A stretch of DNA of 22,729 nucleotides from Reyranella sp. (lineage in GTDB: Bacteria > Pseudomonadota > Alphaproteobacteria > Reyranellales > Reyranellaceae). Below are positions 5,602-12,620 of this stretch, piece after piece. Location of the stretch: NCBI GenBank assembly GCA_030679805.1, contig JAUXST010000019.1:1-22729 (forward strand), written 5' to 3'. Each line of letters opens with the position of its first letter. Position 1 is the stretch's first letter. Below the pieces are notes generated by a model, which saw only the letters and a program-made list of their open reading frames with translations, was not told where the DNA came from and did no database searches. The translations under genes and the position numbers were made by a program.

Positions 5602-5835
5602 TTACATCACCTTGCCGCCGGCCTTGGTGCACGCGGCAGCGTCGGCTGCCTCGGTCCAGCCCTGGCCCTTGCAGGCGTTCATGCCCTTGCAGGCCGACGA
5701 GGCGGTCTTGCAGGCGCTAGTGCCCTTGCAGGAATTGGCGCCGGTGCAATGGACGCCGGCGGCCTGCGCAGCGGAGGCGAAGGTGCCGGCGGCGAAGATC
5801 GCTGCGGCCGTGGCGATGAGGGTCTTCCTGGTCAT
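5602..5835 (-). CDS. bufA2: Bufferin-like precursor peptide, copy 1 (BufA2 type)
   Basis: The peptide has 77 residues from the ATG at 5833-5835, with ribosome site AAGGGAG. Residues 1-25 form a Sec signal peptide (MTRKTLIATAAAIFAAG... ending AQA). Six Cys lie at 30, 36, 42, 49, 55 and 69 in the pattern CTGANSCKG, ACKTASSACKG, MNACKGQG, then a late AACTKAGGK. This is the characteristic BufA2 layout of a small, secreted, Lys/Cys-rich metallophore. It is closely similar along its length to copy 2 and is the first gene of the locus. It is expected to be modified by the MNIO enzyme at 4252-5106 before export. Regulation by copper or an ECF sigma factor is known for some relatives, but I could not find a matching promoter motif. 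Confidence 0.88.
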   Translation of the reverse strand: MTRKTLIATAAAIFAAGTFASAAQAAGVHCTGANSCKGTSACKTASSACKGMNACKGQGWTEAADAAACTKAGGKVM

Positions 5836-5897
5836 GTGTCACTCCCTTGAGGAAATCACTCGCGGAGAGCGCGGGGGCGTCTCCACGCCGCAACCAT

Positions 5898-5924
5898 GAC
5901 TCCCGACGGGTTCACCGGGAAGTC
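5898..5924 (-). promoter_or_regulatory. Imperfect inverted repeat upstream of the bufferin locus
   Basis: GACTCCCG (5898-5905) and CGGGAAGTC (5916-5924) pair with one bulged base. The element lies in the 119-base gap between the oxidoreductase stop and precursor copy 1. It could be an operator for the buf genes or a weak hairpin ending the upstream gene; no T tract follows. Confidence 0.35.
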
Positions 5925-5954
5925 AGGCCTTGGCGATGCCCCGTGATCGCACGT

Positions 5955-7103
5955 TCACTTGGCCGTGAAGCGGGCGGGCGAGAGTGCTGCTTCGGCGACG
6001 CCGAGACCGGCGATGTCGGCGGGCAGCCCCTTGCCCAACGCCAGGTTCGTGGCCAGCCGTCCGGCGGCCGCGGCGGTCTGGATTCCGTAGCCGCCCTGGC
6101 CCGCCAGCCAGAAGAAGCCCTCGACCTTGGGGTCGTAGCCCGCGACCAGGCTCTTGTCGGCGACGAAGCTCCGGAGGCCCGCCCATTTGTTCTTGATGCG
6201 GCGGATGGTGAGCGTGCTCGCCGTCTCGATGCGGTCGACGGCGGTGGCGACGTCGATCTCCTCGGGCTGGGCGTCGCAGGGCGGCGAGGGCGTTTCGTCG
6301 GCGAGCGAGCCCAGGAACTGGCCGACCTCGGGCTTGAAGTAGAAGCTCTCGTCGAAGTCGATGACCATCGGCAACGGCGCGGGATCGACGCCGGGCGGCG
6401 CGTCGAAGGTGAAGGCCGTGCGCCGTTTCGGCACCAGCCCGATCGGTGCGCAGCCGGCCAGTCCGCCCAGGATATCGGCCCAGGCGCCTGCGGCATTCAC
6501 GATGTTGGCGGCGGACAGCTGCTCGCCATCACGCAGTCGGATCGTCCACCGTCCGTCCTCGCGATCGAGCGCCGTGACCTCGGCGTTGAGGCGCAGCACG
6601 CCGCCCGCGGCGCGTGCACCCTTCAGGAATCCGGCGTGGATGGCGGCCACGTCCATGTCGTCGGCCTCGGGCTCGAAGACCGCGCCGCCGCCGGCAGCTT
6701 CGGGTCTCAGCAGCGGCTGCAGGAGCAGCACCTCGGCCGGGTCTAGCCAGCGCACGCTGGGCACCAATTGGGCATAGTCGGCGGCGGCCGCCTTGACAGC
6801 TGCTTCCTGCTCGGCGCGTCCGGCGACCACCGCGCCGCGCGGCGTCAGCAACGGATGGTCGGTGAACCCGGCAGGCGGCCGGCGATAGAAACGGCCCGAC
6901 GCCACGGTGATGGCGCGGATCTGGGCGTTGCCGTAGGTCTCCGAATGCAGTGCCGCCGACCGGCCGGTGGTGTGGTAGGCGGGCACGTGCTCGCGCTCGA
7001 GGATGATCACCCGGCCCCCTGATGCGAGTTGGGGCGCAAGGTGGTAGGCGGCGGAAACCCCGGCAATGCCGGCGCCGATGATGGCGAAATCGAAATCCTG
7101 CAT
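5955..7103 (-). CDS. FAD-dependent oxidoreductase, DauA/DAO family
   Basis: The protein has 382 residues from the ATG at 7101-7103; a start at 7139 would put 12 residues ahead of the dinucleotide-binding fold. MQDFDFAIIGAGIAGVSAAYHLA is the Rossmann beta-alpha-beta FAD motif, ending in the LEREHV segment near residue 40. The C-terminus (EGFFWLAGQGGYGIQTAAAAGRLA) is the second FAD-contacting segment and closely resembles D-arginine dehydrogenase-type enzymes. The family oxidises amines or amino acids (often D-amino acids) to imines; the substrate here is not readable. It is cytoplasmic or membrane-associated, with no signal. It diverges from the acyl-CoA synthetase over a 65-base gap and lies upstream of the buf locus on the same strand. 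Confidence 0.9.
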   Translation of the reverse strand: MQDFDFAIIGAGIAGVSAAYHLAPQLASGGRVIILEREHVPAYHTTGRSAALHSETYGNAQIRAITVASGRFYRRPPAGFTDHPLLTPRGAVVAGRAEQEAAVKAAAADYAQLVPSVRWLDPAEVLLLQPLLRPEAAGGGAVFEPEADDMDVAAIHAGFLKGARAAGGVLRLNAEVTALDREDGRWTIRLRDGEQLSAANIVNAAGAWADILGGLAGCAPIGLVPKRRTAFTFDAPPGVDPAPLPMVIDFDESFYFKPEVGQFLGSLADETPSPPCDAQPEEIDVATAVDRIETASTLTIRRIKNKWAGLRSFVADKSLVAGYDPKVEGFFWLAGQGGYGIQTAAAAGRLATNLALGKGLPADIAGLGVAEAALSPARFTAK

Positions 7104-7168
7104 GGGCGGCACATTGCAAGGTCGATGCCACGCCTGCAATAGTCGCGTCCGGTCATTGTGAAGAAGCC

Positions 7169-8689
7169 ATGAACATCGCCCATCTGCTGCTGGGTTCGTC
7201 CCAGGAATTCCGCGATCTGCCGGCGCTGGCGCGCGGGGACTCGCTCCATCTCGGCTACCGCGACCTGTGGCGTAAGGTCTCGGTCATGAGCACGCATCTG
7301 CAGGGGCGCTTCGGGCTGCTGCGCGGCGACCGCGTTGCCTTCGCCATGACCAATTGCGTCGAATCGATCGAGGTCATGTACGCCATCTGGCATGCCGGGC
7401 TCTGCGCCGTGCCGATGAACGCCAAGCTGCATGCCAAGGAGTTCGCCTTCATCCTGGAGAATTCCGGCGCGAAGCTCTGCTTCGTGACGCCCGATCTCGC
7501 CGGCACCATCGCCGAGGCCGCGCGCGAGGCGCCCGATCTGAAGGAGATCGTCGACACGACGACGCGGGCCTATAGCTTCATGGAAGTGGGCGACCCGAGC
7601 GCCATCGCCGACTGCGAACCGACCGACCTTGCCTGGCTCTTCTACACCTCGGGCACCACCGGCCGGCCCAAGGGCGCCATGCTGACGCACCGCAATCTGC
7701 TGGCGATGACGCTCAACTACTACGCCGACGTCGATCGGCCCGTTCCCGGCGGTTCGATCGTGCATGCAGCACCCATCAGCCACGGCTCGGGCCTGTGGAA
7801 CTTTCCGATGCTGGCGCGGGGCGTCGTCCAGGTCTTTCCCGAGAGCGGCCATTACGACGTGACGGAGACGGTCGAGCTGATGAACCGCTGGCCCGACTGC
7901 AGCATCTTCCTCGCGCCGACCATGGTAAAGCGGCTGGTCGAGCACGGCAGCGTCTCCGACCTGAAGCCCGGGGCGCTGCGCCTCATCACCTACGGCGGCG
8001 CGCCGATGTATGTGAGCGACCTCAAGCGCGCCATGGAGACGCTGGGCAACGTGCTGACCCAGCTCTACGGCCAGGGCGAGAGCCCGATGACGATCACCCA
8101 TCTCAGCCGCGAGTTCCATGCCGACCGCGCCCATCCGCGCTGGGAGGCAAGGCTCGCTTCGGCTGGGCTCGCCGACACCTGCATGGAGGTGCGCGTCGTC
8201 GACGAGGACGGCCGCCAGGTGCCGACGGGGGAAGTCGGCGAGATCATCTGCAAGGGCGATCCGGTGATGGCGGGCTACTGGAACAACCTGGAAGCCACAG
8301 CGCGCTCGCTGCGCGACGGCTGGCTGTGGACCGGCGACGTCGGCGCCTTCGACGAAGAAGGGTTCCTGACGTTGAAGGACCGTTCCAAGGACATGATCAT
8401 TTCGGGCGGCTCCAACATCTATCCGCGCGAGATAGAAGATGTGTTGAACCTCCATCCCGGCGTCGCCGAGTGCTCGGTGGTCGGTCGCCCCCATCCGGAA
8501 TGGGGCGAGGACGTCGTGGCCTTCGTGGTGACGCGCCCGGGTGCCAGTGTGGCGCCGGCCGACCTCGACCGCCTCTGCCTCGACAACATCGCGCGCTTCA
8601 AGCGGCCGAAGGACTACAAGTTCGTCGATGCGCTGCCCAAGAACAACTACGGCAAGATTCTCAAGACGGAACTGCGTTCCAAGCTCTAG
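7169..8689 (+). CDS. Class I adenylate-forming acyl-CoA synthetase
   Basis: The protein has 506 residues from the ATG at 7169. The phosphate-binding loop YTSGTTGRPKGAMLTHRN lies at about 157-175, YGQGESPMT near 300, the WTGD motif near 386, the hinge region KDRSKDMIISGGSNIYPREIE after it, and the C-terminal catalytic Lys in YGKILKTEL near 495. It activates a carboxylic acid as acyl-AMP and transfers it to CoA. A medium-chain, aromatic or cyclohexane-type acid is possible; specificity cannot be read. It begins a plus-strand run with a dienelactone-hydrolase-like enzyme 29 bases downstream and an MFS transporter, suggesting uptake and catabolism of an organic acid. Confidence 0.93.
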   Translation: MNIAHLLLGSSQEFRDLPALARGDSLHLGYRDLWRKVSVMSTHLQGRFGLLRGDRVAFAMTNCVESIEVMYAIWHAGLCAVPMNAKLHAKEFAFILENSGAKLCFVTPDLAGTIAEAAREAPDLKEIVDTTTRAYSFMEVGDPSAIADCEPTDLAWLFYTSGTTGRPKGAMLTHRNLLAMTLNYYADVDRPVPGGSIVHAAPISHGSGLWNFPMLARGVVQVFPESGHYDVTETVELMNRWPDCSIFLAPTMVKRLVEHGSVSDLKPGALRLITYGGAPMYVSDLKRAMETLGNVLTQLYGQGESPMTITHLSREFHADRAHPRWEARLASAGLADTCMEVRVVDEDGRQVPTGEVGEIICKGDPVMAGYWNNLEATARSLRDGWLWTGDVGAFDEEGFLTLKDRSKDMIISGGSNIYPREIEDVLNLHPGVAECSVVGRPHPEWGEDVVAFVVTRPGASVAPADLDRLCLDNIARFKRPKDYKFVDALPKNNYGKILKTELRSKL

Positions 8690-8718
8690 GCTCACGACAC
8701 GAACGAGGAGGATAAGAC

Positions 8719-9390
8719 ATGGGCAGCATGATCGATTTCAAGCGTCCGGACGGCAGCAGCTGCAAGGGCTATGTCGCGGAGGCCGGCCAAGGTAAGCCGG
8801 GGGGCAAGCCCGGCATCGTCGTGATCCAGGAATGGTGGGGCCTGAACGACCAGATCTGCGGCGTCGCCGACCGTTTCGCGCGCGCGGGCTACAATGCGTT
8901 GGCGCCCGACCTCTACAAGGGTCGCGTCACGCAGAAGCCTGATGAGGCCAACCACATGATGAGCGGCCTCGATTTCGTCGGCGCCTCGGACCAGGACATC
9001 GCCGGCGCGGTGAAGCATCTCGCTGAGATGGGCGGCAAGGTGGCCGTGATGGGCTTCTGCATGGGCGGCGCGCTCACGATCGCTGCTTGCGCGCGCATCC
9101 AGGGCATCGCCTGTGGCGTGCCGTTCTACGGCATCCCGCCGGGACAGCTCGCCGATCCCGCCAAGATCAAGGTGCCGCTGCAGGGCCACTTCGCCAACAA
9201 GGACGACTGGTGCACGCCGGCCGCCGTCAACGAGCTGGAGAAGACCATGAAAGGCGCAGGCCAGAGCCCCGAGATCTTCCGCTACGACGCGGCCCACGCC
9301 TTCTCCAACGAGCGCAGCGAGGCCTACGACGTGAAGTCGGCCAATGCCGCATGGGAGCGCATGCTGGCGTTCCTGGGCAAGCACCTCTGA
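8719..9390 (+). CDS. Dienelactone hydrolase family protein
   Basis: The protein has 223 residues from the ATG at 8719, with a strong AGGAGG at 8705-8710. It is an alpha/beta hydrolase of the DLH family: the EWWGLN segment near residue 40, nucleophile Cys in GFCMGG (about 114), Asp in the NKDDWCT region (about 161) and His in AHAFSNE (about 194). A Cys nucleophile is typical of true dienelactone-type hydrolases, which open lactone rings in aromatic degradation. Many family members act on other esters, so the substrate is uncertain. No signal peptide is seen. It is probably co-transcribed with the acyl-CoA synthetase and the MFS gene. Confidence 0.92.
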   Translation: MGSMIDFKRPDGSSCKGYVAEAGQGKPGGKPGIVVIQEWWGLNDQICGVADRFARAGYNALAPDLYKGRVTQKPDEANHMMSGLDFVGASDQDIAGAVKHLAEMGGKVAVMGFCMGGALTIAACARIQGIACGVPFYGIPPGQLADPAKIKVPLQGHFANKDDWCTPAAVNELEKTMKGAGQSPEIFRYDAAHAFSNERSEAYDVKSANAAWERMLAFLGKHL

Positions 9391-10799
9391 GCCAAGCACC
9401 CCTGACGAAGAGGCCGGCGCTCAGCCTCGCCGTCGTCGGGCTGGGCGCCTCGCTCGCGCCGCTCGACATCGCCGTCAACGTGGCGCTGCCGGCGATCACT
9501 GGCCACTTCAAGCTGGCGCTGGGCGACGTGCAGTGGTTGGTGATCTGCTACGTGCTGGTCTACGGCTCGCTGATGCTGGTGTGCGGCAAGCTGGGCGACC
9601 TGTTCGGCCATCGCCTGATCTTCCGCGCCGGCCTCGCCATCTCCGCCGTGGGCTGCGCCGCCTGCGCCGCGGCGCCCGATTGGCCGCTGTTCCTGTGGGC
9701 GCGGGCGGCCCAGGGCGTCGGCACGGCGCTGGCGCTGTCCTGCACGCCGGCGCTCGCGACCTCGTTGTTTCCGGAAAAGGAGCGCACCAAGGCGCTGGCG
9801 GGGTATGCGAGTTCCATGGCCCTGGCCGCCGCGGTCGGGCCTCTGCTCGGCGGCGCGCTGATCGAAGTCTGGGGCTGGCCGGCGGTCTATTGGGTGCGCG
9901 TGCCGATCGCTCTCGTGACACTCGCGCTGTCTGGTTTGTTGCCGTCACCCCCTTTGCGATCATCCGGGCCCGACTCGCGGCCGTTCGACGCCGTGGGCGC
10001 GCTGTTGCTGGCCGCCTGCATGAGCACGCTGCTGCTCTCGCTGGTGCTGTCGCAGCGCAAGGAAGTGGCGGGCTTGTGGGCACTCGCACTGTTCGTCGTG
10101 GCGCTCGTCGTACTCGTGGCCTACGTGCGGCGCGCCAACCGCGTGCCCGAGCCCATCATCCGCCCGGCGCTGTTCACCGACGTGCGGTTCGTGGTCCCCA
10201 ATGTGCTGAACGTACTGGCCAACCTCGCGGGCTTCTCGATCCTGCTGCTTACGCCCTACTATCTGGTGAACGTGCTCAAGCTGACGGCCCTGATGACCGG
10301 CATCGTGCTGGCGATGGCCTTCGCCGGCAGCCTCACGGGTGCGCCGCTCTCGGCCCTGCTGGTGCGCCGCATCGGCCAGCGGCCCACGGTCTTCGCCGGC
10401 ATCGCCTGCGTCGGGCTTGGCCTGCTGCCGCTGGGCTTCACCGGCGTTCGGACGCCGGTGGGCCTCATAGCGCTGCTGCTGTTCCTGGAAGGCGTGGGCC
10501 AGGGCCTGCTCACGGTGGCCTACACCGACATCGTGACCGCGGCGCTGCCGCCGCGCGACCGCGGCGTCGCCGGCAGTCTCTCCCTGCTCACGCGCACGCT
10601 GGGCATCGTCGGCGGCGCCTCGGTCCTGACGGCGCTGCAGGCGCGCGGCGCCGAGGGCATCTGGGGCATGGCGGGCTTCCTCGCCGGCTATCGCTTCGCC
10701 TTCCTTGCGGCCGGCGGCGGCTTGCTGGTGGCGCTGCTGCTCTCCTGCCTGTGGCCGCGCGCCTGGTCTAACCGGGCCGACGTGCCACCAGCCCGGTGA
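9351..10799 (+). CDS. MFS transporter, DHA2/EmrB-QacA-like
   Basis: The protein has about 482 residues. The first hydrophobic helix begins at ALSLAVVGLGASLAPLDIAVNVALPAI, the characteristic first helix of DHA2 drug:H+ antiporters. Motif A-like GKLGDLFGHR follows helix 2. About 12-14 hydrophobic segments are visible, with the VRRANRVPEPIIRPALF link seen in 14-helix members. The start is uncertain. The only nearby ATG in frame is 9351, overlapping the hydrolase gene by 40 bases; CTG codons at 9387 or 9402 are alternatives. The transported compound is unknown; export of a toxic acid or its intermediate would fit the operon. The 3' end overlaps the convergent methyltransferase by 32 bases. Confidence 0.88.
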   Translation: MGAHAGVPGQAPLSQAPLTKRPALSLAVVGLGASLAPLDIAVNVALPAITGHFKLALGDVQWLVICYVLVYGSLMLVCGKLGDLFGHRLIFRAGLAISAVGCAACAAAPDWPLFLWARAAQGVGTALALSCTPALATSLFPEKERTKALAGYASSMALAAAVGPLLGGALIEVWGWPAVYWVRVPIALVTLALSGLLPSPPLRSSGPDSRPFDAVGALLLAACMSTLLLSLVLSQRKEVAGLWALALFVVALVVLVAYVRRANRVPEPIIRPALFTDVRFVVPNVLNVLANLAGFSILLLTPYYLVNVLKLTALMTGIVLAMAFAGSLTGAPLSALLVRRIGQRPTVFAGIACVGLGLLPLGFTGVRTPVGLIALLLFLEGVGQGLLTVAYTDIVTAALPPRDRGVAGSLSLLTRTLGIVGGASVLTALQARGAEGIWGMAGFLAGYRFAFLAAGGGLLVALLLSCLWPRAWSNRADVPPAR

Positions 10800-11517
10800 T
10801 CGGGCAGTCGCGCAGGAAGTCGCTCCAGTCCTGCCCGGCCGACGGTGCCGCCTGGGCGTCGACGAAACGGAAGTCCGCAAGACCTGCTTCGGCGAAGACC
10901 TGTTCGTAGGTCTCGGGCGCCAGCCAGAAATTGTCGAAACCGAAGGTCTTTCCGTCCGACGTAGGGAAGGAGTAGCGGATGCGCGATCCTTCGTGGCGGG
11001 GCAACTCGAGGGTGCGCGAGAAGCCGTAGGCGGCGTAGTCGCCGTAGCGCGCGAGTGCCGTGCGGGGATTGTCGTTGATGCCGATCAGGCGACCGCCCGG
11101 CTTCAGGTTGGCCCAAACGGTGCGGGCAAAGGCCAGCAGCTCCCCGGCGGTGTGTGCGTAGTTGAAAAGGTAGCAGGCGACGACCAGGTCGAAGTTGCCG
11201 ACTGTACCGAGGCCGTCGGCGTCGCCCACCTGATACGAGATTCCCAGCGGCTCCTGGTGTTCGATCGAGTGCGCCCGTTCAACCATGGCGCCCGACAGGT
11301 CGAAACCCAGCACCGATCCGGCGCCGCGGCGGGCGAAAGCACGCGAGTAGGTGCCGTCGCCACACGGCAGGTCGAGGACGGACAATCCACGGACGTCACC
11401 CGCCAGGTCGAACAGCGTCGGCGCCTCCACGACGATTCGGAACGGCAGCTGCTTGGAGGCGGCGTACTCGGCCGCGATGTCGTCGTATTCGGCATGACGG
11501 GGAGCGTGATCGGCCAT
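10768..11517 (-). CDS. Class I SAM-dependent methyltransferase
   Basis: The protein has 249 residues from the ATG at 11515-11517. SAM-binding motif I is VLDLPCGDGTYSRAF at about 48-62, the acidic end of strand 2 is GFDLSGAMVE, and NFDLVVACYLFNYA corresponds to motif II. This is the small-molecule methyltransferase fold (Methyltransf_25/11 type). The acceptor is unknown. No signal or membrane segment is seen. It is transcribed alone, converging with the MFS gene (32-base overlap) and diverging from the DUF2165 gene across about 53 bases. Confidence 0.9.
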   Translation of the reverse strand: MADHAPRHAEYDDIAAEYAASKQLPFRIVVEAPTLFDLAGDVRGLSVLDLPCGDGTYSRAFARRGAGSVLGFDLSGAMVERAHSIEHQEPLGISYQVGDADGLGTVGNFDLVVACYLFNYAHTAGELLAFARTVWANLKPGGRLIGINDNPRTALARYGDYAAYGFSRTLELPRHEGSRIRYSFPTSDGKTFGFDNFWLAPETYEQVFAEAGLADFRFVDAQAAPSAGQDWSDFLRDCPITGLVARRPG

Positions 11518-11570
11518 GATTTCGTGATACTTTCGAGATACGGGACAAGCAAGTGGGGGAGATCGGCAGC

Positions 11571-12071
11571 GTGCTCACGACCCGCCTGGTGAAGACGGCC
11601 ATGGTCGCCTCGACGGCGCTGTTCGCGCTTCTGGTGACCTTCAACAACCTCACCGACTACAACTCGAACTACGAGTTCGTGCGCCATGTGCTCAGTATGG
11701 ACACGACTTTCCCCGGCAACGCGCTGATGGGCCGCGCGATCACCGCGCCGGCTTTGTGGGCCGCGGGCTATTGGGCGATCATCTTCACCGAGGCTGTGAT
11801 CGGCATCACGCTGGCCTTTGCCGCCGTGCAGCTCGCGACCAATCTGCGGGCGGGCGCGGCCAGGTTCAATGCGGCCAAGAAATACGCCATTGCGGGCGTC
11901 GGGCTCGGGTTTCTGCTCTGGTTCACCGGCTTCATGGTCGTGGGAGGCGAATGGTTCGCGATGTGGCAGTCGAAGGTCTGGAACGGCCAGGAGGCGGCGT
12001 TCCGCTTCTATGTGACGTTGCTCGCGGTAGTCATCTTTCTCAATCAGCCGGATGGAGAACTCGACGCATGA
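11571..12071 (+). CDS. DUF2165 small integral membrane protein
   Basis: The protein has 166 residues from the GTG at 11571, which is preceded by GGGGGAG at a good distance; an in-frame GTG at 11553 would add six residues. Four hydrophobic segments are visible: VKTAMVASTALFALLVTF, WAAGYWAIIFTEAVIGITLAF, YAIAGVGLGFLLWFTGFMVVG and FRFYVTLLAVVIFL. The NLTDYNSNYEFVRHVLSMDTTFP loop after helix 1 is the conserved signature of DUF2165. The function is unknown. It is coupled by an ATGA overlap to the exported deaminase downstream, so the two may act together at the membrane. Confidence 0.87.
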   Translation: MLTTRLVKTAMVASTALFALLVTFNNLTDYNSNYEFVRHVLSMDTTFPGNALMGRAITAPALWAAGYWAIIFTEAVIGITLAFAAVQLATNLRAGAARFNAAKKYAIAGVGLGFLLWFTGFMVVGGEWFAMWQSKVWNGQEAAFRFYVTLLAVVIFLNQPDGELDA

Positions 12072-12610
12072 TCTCGAAGCGAAGGTTGATCCTGGGCGCA
12101 GGCGCCCTGATCTGCGTGGCTGGCGCCCGGCCAGCCCGCGCCGCCCTGCCGCCGATTTCGATGCCGCGCCACGAGCAGGCGATGCGCCAGGCGATCGAGG
12201 AAGCGCGGCGCAATCCGGTCTATCCGTTCGGCGCCGTCATCGTGCGGGCCGACAACGGCGAGGTGGTGGCGCGCGGCGTCAACAATTCCCGGGAGAACCC
12301 GACCCTGCACGGCGAGATCGCCTGCGTGAACGACTACGTCCGGCTGAATGGCAACAAGGGCTGGAGCGACAAGGTCCTCTACACGACGGGCGAGCCCTGC
12401 TCGATGTGCATGAGCGCGCTGGTATGGGCCGGCATCGGCGGGGTTGTGTTCGCCTCCTCGATCGACGGCATTCGGCGGGCCGGCATCGATCAGATTGCCA
12501 TTACTGCCAAGACCGTCGCCGAGGCCTCGCCGTTCTACAGCGGCCTGCTGCTGGGCGGCGTGCTGGCGGCGGAGACCGACCGGATGTTCCTGGAGCGCCG
12601 CAGGAGCTGA
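12068..12610 (+). CDS. Exported nucleoside/cytosine deaminase-like enzyme
   Basis: The protein has 180 residues from the ATG at 12068, overlapping the upstream stop (ATGA). Residues 1-26 (MISKRRLILGAGALICVAGARPARA) form a twin-arginine-like export signal. The rest is a zinc-dependent CDA-fold deaminase. TLHGEIACVN (His81, catalytic Glu83) and EPCSMCMSALVW (Cys111, Cys114) supply the zinc ligands and proton shuttle. The HGE form and spacing resemble yeast-type cytosine deaminase and guanine-deaminase-like proteins rather than TadA. Such enzymes are normally cytoplasmic, so the signal is notable. The substrate (base, nucleoside or pterin-like) is unknown. Confidence 0.87.
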   Translation: MISKRRLILGAGALICVAGARPARAALPPISMPRHEQAMRQAIEEARRNPVYPFGAVIVRADNGEVVARGVNNSRENPTLHGEIACVNDYVRLNGNKGWSDKVLYTTGEPCSMCMSALVWAGIGGVVFASSIDGIRRAGIDQIAITAKTVAEASPFYSGLLLGGVLAAETDRMFLERRRS

Positions 12611-12620
12611 CTGGACGTCT

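Noticed and set aside
5128..5850. Plus-strand open frames with repeated ALAGVHALA-like and PLQAFMPLQ-like segments
   Set aside because: They are antisense shadows of the Cys/Lys repeats in the two precursor genes. They have no ribosome sites, and the minus-strand reading has signal peptides and conserved Cys spacing.
5836..5954. A SigF-type (GTAACC...CGAA) promoter for the bufferin locus, as reported for some relatives
   Set aside because: I looked on the minus strand and found only a partial TGAACC without a matching -10 at the right distance.
7007..8695. 562-codon open frame on the minus strand
   Set aside because: It lies wholly opposite the acyl-CoA synthetase, whose motifs are complete. 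Long antisense frames are common in GC-rich DNA.
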